The translations under genes were made by a program, and so were the position numbers. A DNA stretch of 64,000 bases from Pseudo-nitzschia pungens (Eukaryota; Bacillariophyta; Bacillariophyceae; Bacillariales; Bacillariaceae): the NCBI GenBank assembly GCA_037355855.1, contig CM074766.1:3348001-3412000 (forward strand). Direction: 5' to 3'. Position 1 is the stretch's first letter, and the number at the start of each line of letters is the position of its first letter. The notes below the pieces were generated by a model. That model saw only the letters and a program-made list of their open reading frames with translations. It searched no databases and had not been told where the DNA came from. Shown here in pieces: positions 54,279-63,716 of the stretch.

Positions 54279-57200
54279 TTGCACAAGCAATCCTCCACCA
54301 AACAGCGACCCAAGGGTCCAACAAAACCAGCAATCACCTTGCCTCCGGCGCCACAGGCCCTGGATGCCAGTCCAGCACAGCTGACTGGGATGACGCAAGG
54401 AGGAGATCTCCCGGAGAAAAAGGGGAAGGAACCTACAGGATGGAGTCCTGTTGAGCGCTTAGCAAAGACTGCAACAGCAGCAACAACAACAAAAACAGTT
54501 CGATTCTCCACAACGAGCAATACGAACATGGATCCGAATCGAAACCAAACGAATCGATCCAAGGGTACAACAGACGTGAAAGATAGTACAGCAGCAATAA
54601 ATAGACCACTCTTGTCCCTGGCAAGGAATTGGTCCACTGGGACAGCAAAAAATCTCTATTGCAATACCCAACACTCCAAAGACTACACCAAAGGAGGTGC
54701 GCTGGAGCAAAATTATTTAAAGCTGCTGTCGACTACTGGAACTCCAGTAGAACAGGCATCGAATACGAGCAACGTGGCTCCTATTCAGAATAAGAGCAAC
54801 GTGGCTCCTATTCTTCTAACTACAGTACAGTACATACAAGGCATCCCTACAAAATCAAGACCACTACTCGCACTACTCGATAGTGGATCTTCCGGAACTC
54901 TAATTAATAAAAGAGCACTACCATTTGGCACACTACCAATCAGAAGCAAGCATCGAGTACTAACAACGACAGCAAACGGAAGCTTCGACACTACAGAATA
55001 TATTATCATGAAGAACCTTAAGCTACAAGAGTTTGGCAACTATACCATCGACAAACAAGAGGCAAGACTCTTCCATTCCCCGGACTGCAGATATGATCTA
55101 ATACTAGGCAGAGACTTCCTCCACCTAGCAAAGATCAATCTCCTATTCAAAGAAGGAGCAGTCCAGTGGATGGACAGAACTATCCCTATGAAAGATACAG
55201 CCCTATACCATGAGTCCAACTACACCATGCTCATGGAAGAACTAGAAGACGCCGAACTCTTTGCTGATGACCTCGCCTTTGCTAATCCATACAAGTCCAA
55301 GGTGATCCTTGATAGAGCCTACCAAGAAACAGATCCATCCACAGTGGCACAGCAGCAGTCCCACATGTCCGAGCAAGAGCAACAACAGTTCCAAGCAATA
55401 TTAAACAAGTATCCTAATGTCTTTAATGGGGAACTCGGCAAGTACCCACACAAGCAAATCTCTCTAAGACTGAAGCCCGGATCCAAGCCCATACACAAGA
55501 AGCCTTATCCAGTTGCATACAAGCGAGAAGACCTATTCAAAAGGGAGCTCCAAAATCTTTGTAATGATGGAGTCCTCAAGCGTTGTACTGGACCGGCTGA
55601 ATGGGCATTCCCCACCTTTATTGTCCCAAAGAAAGACAACAGAGTTAGATGGGTATCAGACTTTAGAGAACTGAATGAACTCCTTGAGCGCAGACCTTAT
55701 CCCATACCAAGAATACAAGAAGATATCATGAACAAGCGCGGCAAGTACACTCACTTCACCAAGATCGACTTGTCCATGCAATACTATTGCTTTGAACTGG
55801 ATGACGCAAGCAAGAAGCTCTGTACCATAGTAACTCCATATGGTTGCTATGAATACCAAAGACTACCAATGGGTGTCAAAGTCTCTCCGGATGTTGCCCA
55901 ACAACTAATGGAAGATATTCTACAAGACACCGACTGCACTGTTTATATTGATGATATTGGTATATGGACTGATGGATCCTTTGACCTCCACATGCAAACC
56001 ATTGACAAGATCCTCAACAGACTCAACCAGAATGGACTTAAATGCAACCCACTCAAATGTGATTGGGCTGTACAAGAAACTGACTTCCTGGGCTATTGGA
56101 TGACGCCTACAGCAGTTAAACCATGGAGGAAGAAGATTGAAGCCATCCTACACATGGATAGGCCCCGAACTGTCACTCAGGTTAAGTCCTTCCTCGGAGC
56201 AGTCGGATACTACAGAGACATGTGGCCCCGAAGATCCCATGTCTTAGCTCCTCTTTTTGATATAACTGGTACGCCCAAGAAGACTCCCCAAGCAGCTGCC
56301 ATCAAAGGCAAGCAAAGGAAGGCTCCTTCAGCCTTCACCTGGGGACCTGCTCAGGACAAAGCCTTTCAAGAGATGAAAGCAATGGTAGCAGCGGATGCGC
56401 TGAACACCTATCCAGACCTTAACAAGCCCTTTGAACTGTACACTGATGCCTCAGACCTCCAGCTGGGCGCTGCCATACTACAGGATGGCAAGCCTATTGC
56501 ATATTGGTCCAAGAAACTATCTTATGCCCAAAAGAACTATACTACTATGGAGAAAGAACTCCTCGCAATCGTACTCTGCTGCAAAGAGTACAGAAAAATG
56601 CTACTTGGTGGTGTTATCAATGTATACACCGACCATAAGAACCTCACCTTCAGAACCTTATCGGTCCAACGAGTCCTCCGGTGGAGACTATTCCTCGAAG
56701 AATTTGGTGTCAACCTCACCTATGTTGAAGGCAAGAAGAATGTTCTTGCTGATGCCTTCTCCAGACTACCCAGGATGGATCCACCTACTGAAGGGAAGAA
56801 AGCCCTTTCCAAGGGCACCTTAATCGATTTCTTGAAACTTGAAGTCCCCAAACAAGATGAAGAACTGTTTCTAGCAGAGTTCCCGAACCTCTTCCAGCAC
56901 TTATGCGATGACGCAGACAGCGAACTACAAGCCTGCTTGCTGAATAATGAGTGTCTAGTTAACCTACCAAATAACCAAGACCTGGAATGCCCGGTGAACT
57001 ATTCCAATATTTATCTTCATCAACAGAAGGATCCTACGATCAAGTTCAATATTCAATCCAAAGCCTTCTTCTACCAAGAATTAGAAGGCAATAACATCCT
57101 CTGCTATGCCAATCAATCGAACCCAGACAACTGGCGTATATACATACCAAGCTCTCTCTCGAACGATACCATCAAATGGTACCATCTCCTGTTGGGTCAT

Positions 57201-58241
57201 TGTGGATCCACCAGGCTATATCAAACTATCTCTTCAAGATTCTACATCGACAATCTATCTAATCTTTGCAAGACTTACATTTGCCCCGACAGCTGCATTA
57301 AATACAAGAACCAGCATTCCAAATATGGGAAGCTACCACCGAAGGAAGCCCCGCTAGCTCCATTCAACGAGATACATGTGGACCTCATAGGCCCCTGGAA
57401 GATTACAGCCCAAGGCAAGAACTACAACTTCAAGGCCCTAACATGCATCGATCCAGTCACGAACCTCCTGGAAATCATCAGAATTAGGGACAAGTCCTCA
57501 CAGCATGTATCAGATCAATTCAAGAACTGTTGGCTCTCAAGGTATCCAAGACCTATCAGATGTGTGCACGACAATGGGGGAGAATTCCTAGGAGCTGAAT
57601 TTCAAACTACCCTTAAGCAGTATGGGATTCAGTCCATTCCCACTACAGTGAAGAATCCCCAATCTAATGCCATCTGTGAAAGAGTCCATTATACAGTTGC
57701 TGATATTCTCAGAGTCCTAGTTCATGTAAATCCCCCTCAAGTCAACACCAGAGCCAGTCAGCTCATGGATAATGCCCTGGCAACTTGCATGCATGCCTCT
57801 CGATGTGCTGTCAACGCTGCCTTACAGGCATCCCCAGGGTCCCTAGTATTCAATCGGGACATGCTGATTGATCTGCCACTAACATCCAATCTGTTAGCTC
57901 TACAACAGCTCCGGCAACAAGGGATTAACAAGAATCTACTCAGAGATAATGCCAAGCGTATCAACCATACCTTCCAAGTCAATGACAAGGTATGGATCCA
58001 AGAACCAGATCCGGACAAGCTACAACCCAGGAAGCTTGGTCCTTTTCCAATCACGCAAGTCAATACGAACGGAACTGTAAAGTTGCAACGGACTCCCTCA
58101 GTAGTGGAAACAGTGAACATTCGGAAGCTAACTCCATATCGGGAACCGAATCAGTCGGAGTCTACGTCAGCTGAATCCGCAGATATCGAATTGAGCCAAT
58201 CGAATGACTCAGATTGTTCCATGAGTCACTGGTCGGCTTAA
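54279..58241 (+). CDS. pol: Gypsy pol polyprotein, about 1320 aa
   Basis: It follows gag in frame after one UGA, so it is probably made by readthrough. Numbering starts after that stop. Protease: LLDSGSSGTLINK (Asp at about 201) and ILGRDFLH. RT at about 400-640: TKIDLSMQYYCFEL, PMGVKVSPDVAQQLM and YIDD at about 555. RNase H at about 715-840: YTDASDLQLGAA, MEKELLAIV and YTDHKNL. Integrase: zinc-binding HLLLGHCG...CPDSC, then Asp at about 1032 (HVDLIGPW), Asp at about 1096 (VHDNGGEF) and Glu at about 1132 (AICERVH), DD35E-like. The C-terminus has a GPY/F-like module (KLGPFPITQVNTNGTVKL) and no chromodomain. It appears intact. Confidence 0.95.
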   Translation: MHKQSSTKQRPKGPTKPAITLPPAPQALDASPAQLTGMTQGGDLPEKKGKEPTGWSPVERLAKTATAATTTKTVRFSTTSNTNMDPNRNQTNRSKGTTDVKDSTAAINRPLLSLARNWSTGTAKNLYCNTQHSKDYTKGGALEQNYLKLLSTTGTPVEQASNTSNVAPIQNKSNVAPILLTTVQYIQGIPTKSRPLLALLDSGSSGTLINKRALPFGTLPIRSKHRVLTTTANGSFDTTEYIIMKNLKLQEFGNYTIDKQEARLFHSPDCRYDLILGRDFLHLAKINLLFKEGAVQWMDRTIPMKDTALYHESNYTMLMEELEDAELFADDLAFANPYKSKVILDRAYQETDPSTVAQQQSHMSEQEQQQFQAILNKYPNVFNGELGKYPHKQISLRLKPGSKPIHKKPYPVAYKREDLFKRELQNLCNDGVLKRCTGPAEWAFPTFIVPKKDNRVRWVSDFRELNELLERRPYPIPRIQEDIMNKRGKYTHFTKIDLSMQYYCFELDDASKKLCTIVTPYGCYEYQRLPMGVKVSPDVAQQLMEDILQDTDCTVYIDDIGIWTDGSFDLHMQTIDKILNRLNQNGLKCNPLKCDWAVQETDFLGYWMTPTAVKPWRKKIEAILHMDRPRTVTQVKSFLGAVGYYRDMWPRRSHVLAPLFDITGTPKKTPQAAAIKGKQRKAPSAFTWGPAQDKAFQEMKAMVAADALNTYPDLNKPFELYTDASDLQLGAAILQDGKPIAYWSKKLSYAQKNYTTMEKELLAIVLCCKEYRKMLLGGVINVYTDHKNLTFRTLSVQRVLRWRLFLEEFGVNLTYVEGKKNVLADAFSRLPRMDPPTEGKKALSKGTLIDFLKLEVPKQDEELFLAEFPNLFQHLCDDADSELQACLLNNECLVNLPNNQDLECPVNYSNIYLHQQKDPTIKFNIQSKAFFYQELEGNNILCYANQSNPDNWRIYIPSSLSNDTIKWYHLLLGHCGSTRLYQTISSRFYIDNLSNLCKTYICPDSCIKYKNQHSKYGKLPPKEAPLAPFNEIHVDLIGPWKITAQGKNYNFKALTCIDPVTNLLEIIRIRDKSSQHVSDQFKNCWLSRYPRPIRCVHDNGGEFLGAEFQTTLKQYGIQSIPTTVKNPQSNAICERVHYTVADILRVLVHVNPPQVNTRASQLMDNALATCMHASRCAVNAALQASPGSLVFNRDMLIDLPLTSNLLALQQLRQQGINKNLLRDNAKRINHTFQVNDKVWIQEPDPDKLQPRKLGPFPITQVNTNGTVKLQRTPSVVETVNIRKLTPYREPNQSESTSAESADIELSQSNDSDCSMSHWSA

Positions 58242-58271
58242 CTGTGGGATTCGTTCAATCATGAGGCACTT

Positions 58272-58581
58272 TGTAACATGCTAGCGTAGGCTAGTAGTGT
58301 TACGAATTAATAATTAACCGAATCCCACATGGGATTCAAAAATATATAAGGTATCCATGTACGGATATCTGGTATGTGTAAACAGGCATGCAGAAGAGAG
58401 CGATTATACGATTAAGGTTACATACGGAATATATGTTATATACAGGGATGGTTATTATATGAGAAGGTCGCGATGACCTCATCGCTCATTATTTCCTCTC
58501 TCTAATTTCAATCCCATCTCGTAAAGTGAAATAACACACAATTATTCATACTACTCCAATTTTCTACTTTAGAGTGTTACA
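58272..58581 (+). repeat. 3' LTR of gypsy element (310 bp)
   Basis: Identical by eye to 52782-53091, and followed by the target copy ATGTA. Confidence 0.95.
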
Positions 58582-58862
58582 ATGTATTCTATGGTCCTTC
58601 CCTCTATCAAGGCTTTGGTTTCATCCATCCATACCTCCTCCAAGAGTTTAGCCATATTGCCACTCTCTTTCAGGAATCTGTCAGGTCCTCGCAAACTGGT
58701 AGGATTCTCAGGCTAACTGCTGAGTCTCTCCGGCTTGAACTTGGATTTCCTCTTCATCTTGGTGTCACACCCTATCATCCTTTTGCTTCATACGTCACTC
58801 CTTGCTGGTACAAACATGTGTGGAAGTTTTTCTCTGTTCACCCTGTGAGCTTGGTTGAAGAC
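58582..58862 (+). pseudogene. LINE ORF2 middle piece
   Basis: After the ATGTA duplicate the ORF2 frame resumes (FYGPSLYQGFGFIHPYLLQE) and ends at VED, where the next LTR element is inserted after AAGAC. It is part of the RT-RNase H connection region; no catalytic motif lies in it. Confidence 0.88.
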
Positions 58863-59201
58863 TGTGACGGGCTGGTGTAGGCATCCCTACGAGAGGCTCT
58901 AAATGATTATTGAATCCCGCATATACTCCAATATGTAGGATATTCATGTACATATACTGAATATCCAACGTACAAGAATACACATACAATTCAAACAAAG
59001 ATTCCCATGACTCACCAATTATTGATATTATGCCCGACGAACAATTATATCATTGTTCGATCGTTCATCCATACTCAAGAGATCATTCCCATCTCGTAAA
59101 GTATTCAACCATTCTCTTTTATAACACAATTTATTAACCTTTCATCTTTAAAATACCTCTATCCCGTATTACTCAGTCTAATTCTACTCTAGACCGTAAC
59201 A
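58863..59201 (+). repeat. 5' LTR of gag-only element (339 bp)
   Basis: TGTGACGGGCTGGTG at the start and AGACCGTAACA at the end, followed by CAGTAATTACTG. Related to, but distinct from, the LTR at 63156. Confidence 0.95.
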
Positions 59202-59516
59202 CAGTAATTACTGTTTGTGCTTTAAAGTAGAAACAGAACCAAATCAGTACTGAATCCAAAACAACCTTTATCCTAAACAACAGGGATACATCGATACCCT
59301 GACAAGCAAATCCTACAATCGGAACCTCCGAAAGAAAGAACCGATCAAACGAAATCTACGACGATCGAATCAAGAGCCACAGAATACATCTACGAATCCA
59401 TCGAACGCTCTACAAGCAATTCGAATCTCCGATCGATCGCAATCTCCAACCGAATCGATCGAACACCGAATCAATCGAACGCCAAATCGATCGAACTATA
59501 CAAATCAAAAACAACC

Positions 59517-60590
59517 ATGGCAGGACTATACAGAGATCCTCCAATCCCTTACAAGAGAGCCTTTGACAGCTCCAATCCCAAACTTGTTACACTAACAGTT
59601 TACAACGCTGAAGACCAAGAAGACAGCGTCAAAGTCCCTCTATTCACCGACACAGGAGGACTAGAAGAACTCCTACACACAGAAGAAGCCTTCCAAAACG
59701 CAGCAGAAGACCTTGATATATCAGCAACTAAATACATCAAATACTTTGGCCGATGTCTATCTGTTAACGCCCAAACCAAGTGGAGGTCCTTAACGAGACA
59801 AGGATATCCACAAACACTAAATGGATACAAGCGAGCAATTTCAGCCTTTATCAAGCAAGAACATTGCAGCGCCGAAGATGCAAAAGACATCATGCACGCT
59901 TACCTCCAAAGCTCCGGATCATGCAAGAAGCCAAGCAACGTATCATGCAAAGACCATGCAGACCGAATGAAACAGCTCTTCAAATACACTGCAAAACTAC
60001 AAGGCTTTGCAGCTGATCTAAACCACTTACAACAGATGACAATCTTGCTCCACAGCTTCCCAAATGAATGGATTGAAGACTACTGCAGAATCCATAGTGG
60101 AATCAGACAGCACACCACTGTCCAATTTATAGTGGACCATATGAGCTCCCTCGATCGATCAAGCAAGAAACGCAACTCCATCGACAATCCATACGATTCT
60201 GATATCAACAGCAATACAGGCGCCGAAAGCAACAACTCTAATTCGGACACTGAAAACAACAGCTCTAATTCGGACAGTAACGACGATGCTGAATCCGAAA
60301 AAGAAGACAACAGCAATAATACCAGCAAGCGCAAGTACAACAACCCTTGCAGAATTGCAGGACACGACCATGATTGGTCTGAATGTCCAAGAAATAAATA
60401 TTCCAAAAGAAATAAGAGCAATAGCAGCAACAACAGCACTGCTTCGGCTCCTAGCAATGAAAATGGCAGCACTGCTGCTTCCAATGAAGCCTTCCAAGCT
60501 TACATCAAGCAAGCAATGGATTCCTATTGCATGGAACATGGCGGACGTGTCGAAAGAAACTTCGATGGCAGTCCTACTTGGCAACCATAG
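59517..60590 (+). CDS. gag: Gag of the gag-only element, 357 aa
   Basis: Complete and uninterrupted, with MAGLYRDPPIPYKRAFDSSN at the start. The capsid-like region matches the gypsy gag (PLFTDTGGLEELLHTEEAF, KYFGRCL, LQQMTILLHSFPNEWIEDY). The Asp/Ser/Asn-rich linker is longer. The zinc knuckle is CRIAGHDHDWSEC. It ends GGRVERNFDGSPTWQP and TAG. Retention of an open gag in an element without pol suggests selection for its own packaging protein. The frame after the stop is shifted relative to pol-like residues, so no fusion product is expected. Confidence 0.92.
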   Translation: MAGLYRDPPIPYKRAFDSSNPKLVTLTVYNAEDQEDSVKVPLFTDTGGLEELLHTEEAFQNAAEDLDISATKYIKYFGRCLSVNAQTKWRSLTRQGYPQTLNGYKRAISAFIKQEHCSAEDAKDIMHAYLQSSGSCKKPSNVSCKDHADRMKQLFKYTAKLQGFAADLNHLQQMTILLHSFPNEWIEDYCRIHSGIRQHTTVQFIVDHMSSLDRSSKKRNSIDNPYDSDINSNTGAESNNSNSDTENNSSNSDSNDDAESEKEDNSNNTSKRKYNNPCRIAGHDHDWSECPRNKYSKRNKSNSSNNSTASAPSNENGSTAASNEAFQAYIKQAMDSYCMEHGGRVERNFDGSPTWQP

Positions 60591-61684
60591 CCAAACCGAA
60601 CAACAAACAAAGGATCACGAATCCAGCACCGTGCCTTCGGCTCCACTGGACCCGAATGCCAGTACAGCACTGCTGTCTGGGATGACGCATGGAGGAGAAC
60701 TCCCAGAAGGGGAAGGAACCTACAGAGATGAGCCCTGTTGCAAACAAAATGTTCGAACTAAATCAATGCGCTCAAGACCGATCCAAAGTGACGGCAACAA
60801 CAATCAACCAAATACAATAACAGATTCAAATGGCAGATAAATAAAGCAATAAAGATCTGGACGCAGATCGGTTCGGACGCGAACCAATTGCAAGGGTACA
60901 GACGCTAACGCCACAAATCATGAATCAATCAATCAAATCGAATCGAATCGACAATATCGATATCGATAAGGGTACAGACGCAAACAAAATAAAGGGTAAA
61001 GCAATAACAAGGCCAACCTTGTTCCGGACAAACAAATAGTCCACAGGGAGCTCCAAACATAATGGAGCAATCCCCCGGAATCCATATTCAAAACCCACAG
61101 AGGTGCTCTGGAGTTACAAAATTCTAAACTCCAGAAGACTGCTGACAATAACACCCAAAATAAAAGACCGGCAAAGTATACGGCAAATCCATGTGAATTC
61201 GAACAATTCAACAACACTAACATTGCGTCCCCTCTCTGCTTTCACACATACAATCGCAGAGACGGCAAGCAACACACCCAACGCAGCCCGGCTTTTCACC
61301 TACCTAACTCCTATTACAGGAGGTGTTTTTATGCCTAAAGAGCAATCGTTCTCAATCATTCGAACTCAGCTCCACTACCTAACGGAGGCGAATCACAGTT
61401 GGGGGAGGAAAAGAATTTTCTTCGACTCTTTTTCTATTTTTACCATGTCTTTACGAACCTCCTCAAAAACAAGAAACAAATCTTCGATCTTTTGAGTATC
61501 ACAAAGAACCTTCTTCAATCCCACTTCGATCTACATTACCATATATCTTCGAAATATTTCAAATGGCATATATCATCTTCAACCGGTTCTCCGAACAAGC
61601 ATATCTCTTTCCATCGATACTACTCAACTCCGAACCTTATTGTATTGAACCACATGCAAAATTCACCTAATCATTGGGGAACTA
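60591..61684 (+). other. Non-coding internal tail of the gag-only element
   Basis: It begins with the same segment as the gypsy pol start (GATGACGCATGGAGGAGAAC, GGGGAAGGAACCTACAG), passes CCCACAGAGGTGCTCTGGAG and then jumps to 3' sequence shared with 6480-7079. A purine run GGGGGAGGAAAAG lies near 61397. No frame is long enough to encode an enzyme. Confidence 0.8.
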
Positions 61685-62023
61685 TGTGACGGGCTGGTGT
61701 AGGCATCCCTACGAGAGGCTCTAAATGATTATTGAATCCCGCATATACTCCAATATGTAGGATATTCATGTACATATACTGAATATCCAACGTACAAGAA
61801 TACACATACAATTCAAACAAAGATTCCCATGACTCACCAATTATTGATATTATGCCCGACGAACAATTATATCATTGTTCGATCGTTCATCCATACTCAA
61901 GAGATCATTCCCATCTCGTAAAGTATTCAACCATTCTCTTTTATAACACAATTTATTAACCTTTCATCTTTAAAATACCTCTATCCCGTATTACTCAGTC
62001 TAATTCTACTCTAGACCGTAACA
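61685..62023 (+). repeat. 3' LTR of gag-only element (339 bp)
   Basis: Identical by eye to 58863-59201, and followed by AAGAC and the LINE ORF2 frame. Confidence 0.95.
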
Positions 62024-63155
62024 AAGACTTCCCAGATCTTCCTCTGCTACGTTCCAATGACTGTTATCTCATGCAAGCCTTTGTCAATGCTGGCTTCAGA
62101 GGTGCTGACTTGTCCCTCTTGAATCACATTCAAATGTCCCTCAAGGCTGTGTCCCTTTCTGATATTTGTACTCCAGATGGGACAAGGCTTACCCCCATGG
62201 CTTTCCAGCTGACATCCTCCAATCACTTGAGGGATCATCTTGACTGGCCCAGATGTCCTCCATCTTGGCCTCCAGTAGCTCAGCGCTTATGGGTCAAGGC
62301 TCTTCAGACCTGTTTTCTTCCTCCTTGTCCACCCCCTGCAGCCAGGGCATTAGCTCCTTCTTTTCACCTTGGGCATTGGCTCTCTCCCCAGACAGCTTCT
62401 CTTTGGCCTTGGTTTTTGTCTTTATCTACCAACAGAATATTCTCCGAAACTTCTACTGGCTGGATTGTGAGCACCTCCCAGGGCAGGGGCAGATACAGGG
62501 TCACTTCTGAAACCATTTCTGACAAACCAGCATGTGCTGTTGTGCTTGTCTGCCCTGTTCTTTGCGGCCAAGTTGTACGCGTGGTTGGGTCCTCAGCCTT
62601 TGTTTCTGAACCTCCTGACATGGATCCTCTGGAGTACAATCCATTTGATTCTCTTCCAGACTCCCCCTGCAGATGCCTTTGATGCACTCTGTGCGTCTCC
62701 AAGGGTACTTCTCCACAAATATTCCCTACCACAGGCTGACTGTCAGACCCTTGTTGATGCTATTCAGAATGGTACTGCCAGTGCTGTATGTGATGGTTCA
62801 TTTGATCCGGACCTTCTCAGAGGCACTTCTGCTTTCATTCTATCACCCATTACCTCCACCAAGACTGCTTCATTGTTCCTCACTGGCTGTAATTTTGTCA
62901 GTGGGTCCCCTGAGGATCAATCATCCTATAGGAGTGAACTGGCAGGTATCATTGGAGTTCTCACCTGTTGCACTGCTCTGGTGAGTATCTTTGATATTGC
63001 TTCTGGCTCTATCACCATTGCTCTGGATGGTGACACAGCTCTCAAACAGGCTCAAGGATCTTGGCCTTTGGTTATTTCCCAGAAGTCTTTTGATTATGTT
63101 TATGTCATCAGAAACATGATTTCTGCCCTGCCAATCTCTGTGCACTTTCAGTGGG

Positions 63156-63504
63156 TGTAACATGCTACCGTATGTTACTCTACGAGGGCTCTAAATGGTT
63201 ATTGAATCCCGCATGTACTCCAATATATATGGTATACATGTATGTATATTCGGTATGTATACACATACAACGGACATTGTCAAATATCAAGATAAACAAA
63301 GATTCTCGTGACTCGCTGATTATTGATATTATGCCCGACAAACATTATTATTGTTCGATCGCTCATTCATCCCATACTCAAGAAATCATTCCCATCTCGT
63401 AAAGTATTCAACCATTCTCTTTCGTAACACAATTTATTAACCTTACATCATTAAATTACCTCTATCGCGTACCACTCCATCTAATTCTACCCTAGAGTGT
63501 TACA
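63156..63504 (+). repeat. 5' LTR of third element (349 bp)
   Basis: Same family as 7080-7428, differing at about 7 positions by eye. Ends in GAGTGTTACA and is followed by CAGTAATTACTG. Confidence 0.94.
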
Positions 63505-63716
63505 CAGTAATTACTGTCCGCTTGAAAGTAGAAGACAAAGACAAGAACTCAGTACTGAATCCAAAACATCCTTTATCCTAAACAACAGGGATACATCGAT
63601 ACCCTGACAAGCAGAATCCTACAATCAAAACAAGAATCGATCGAACGAAACGATCGAAATCTACGAATCGATCGAACGAAACGCCGATACGAATCGATTG
63701 AACGCGACGAATCAAT

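Larger units (their letters stand above)
52782..58581 (+). mobile_element. Complete Ty3/gypsy LTR retrotransposon, 5.8 kb
   Basis: Two 310-bp LTRs, identical by eye, enclose gag and pol. The 5-bp target duplication ATGTA is at 52777-52781 and 58582-58586. Pol order is protease, RT, RNase H, integrase, which defines Ty3/gypsy. No frameshift or premature stop is seen apart from the single UGA between gag and pol. Identical LTRs mean a recent insertion. It is inserted in the LINE ORF2 in the same orientation. Confidence 0.95.
58863..62023 (+). mobile_element. Gag-only LTR retrotransposon, 3.2 kb
   Basis: Two 339-bp LTRs, identical by eye (58863-59201, 61685-62023), with the target duplication AAGAC at 58858-58862 and 62024-62028. 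The internal 2483 bp encode a complete gag and no protease, RT, RNase H or integrase. Identical LTRs show recent movement, which must have used enzymes in trans. The same layout occurs in the truncated copy at 5413-7428. It resembles the TR-GAG class described in plants. Confidence 0.93.
47874..63155 (+). mobile_element. LINE (non-LTR) split by two LTR elements, third at its edge
   Basis: Coding pieces lie at 48029-52781, 58587-58862 and 62029-63155. Removing each LTR element with one target copy restores an open frame: the joins at ATGTA and AAGAC read through. At 63156 a third LTR element starts; the LINE 3' part is found only at 7429-7913. The exact 5' end is not clear; coding starts about 150 bp after element C. 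Domain order is ORF1, then APE-type endonuclease, RT and RNase H in ORF2. Confidence 0.88.
49452..63155 (+). pseudogene. LINE ORF2 (APE endonuclease-RT-RNase H), interrupted
   Basis: It copies LINE RNA into the genome by target-primed reverse transcription. Piece 1 (49452-52781): the endonuclease has FQNIG, FAEHCLN, ILGIDQNAD and ESDHRM (residues about 70-330); the RT has AMNDAKGCYDRISH, SGCGQGNSIGPTLW and AFVDDTDLF (about residue 923). Piece 2 is 58582-58862. Piece 3 (62024-63155) holds RNase H marks VCDGSFD, YRSELAGI and IALDGD; the final His and Asp lie in the separate piece at 7429-7913. Two LTR insertions disrupt it. In addition, a one-base shift lies near the CCCCC run at 62663-62667, where the frame changes before ADAFDALCAS. 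Confidence 0.88.
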
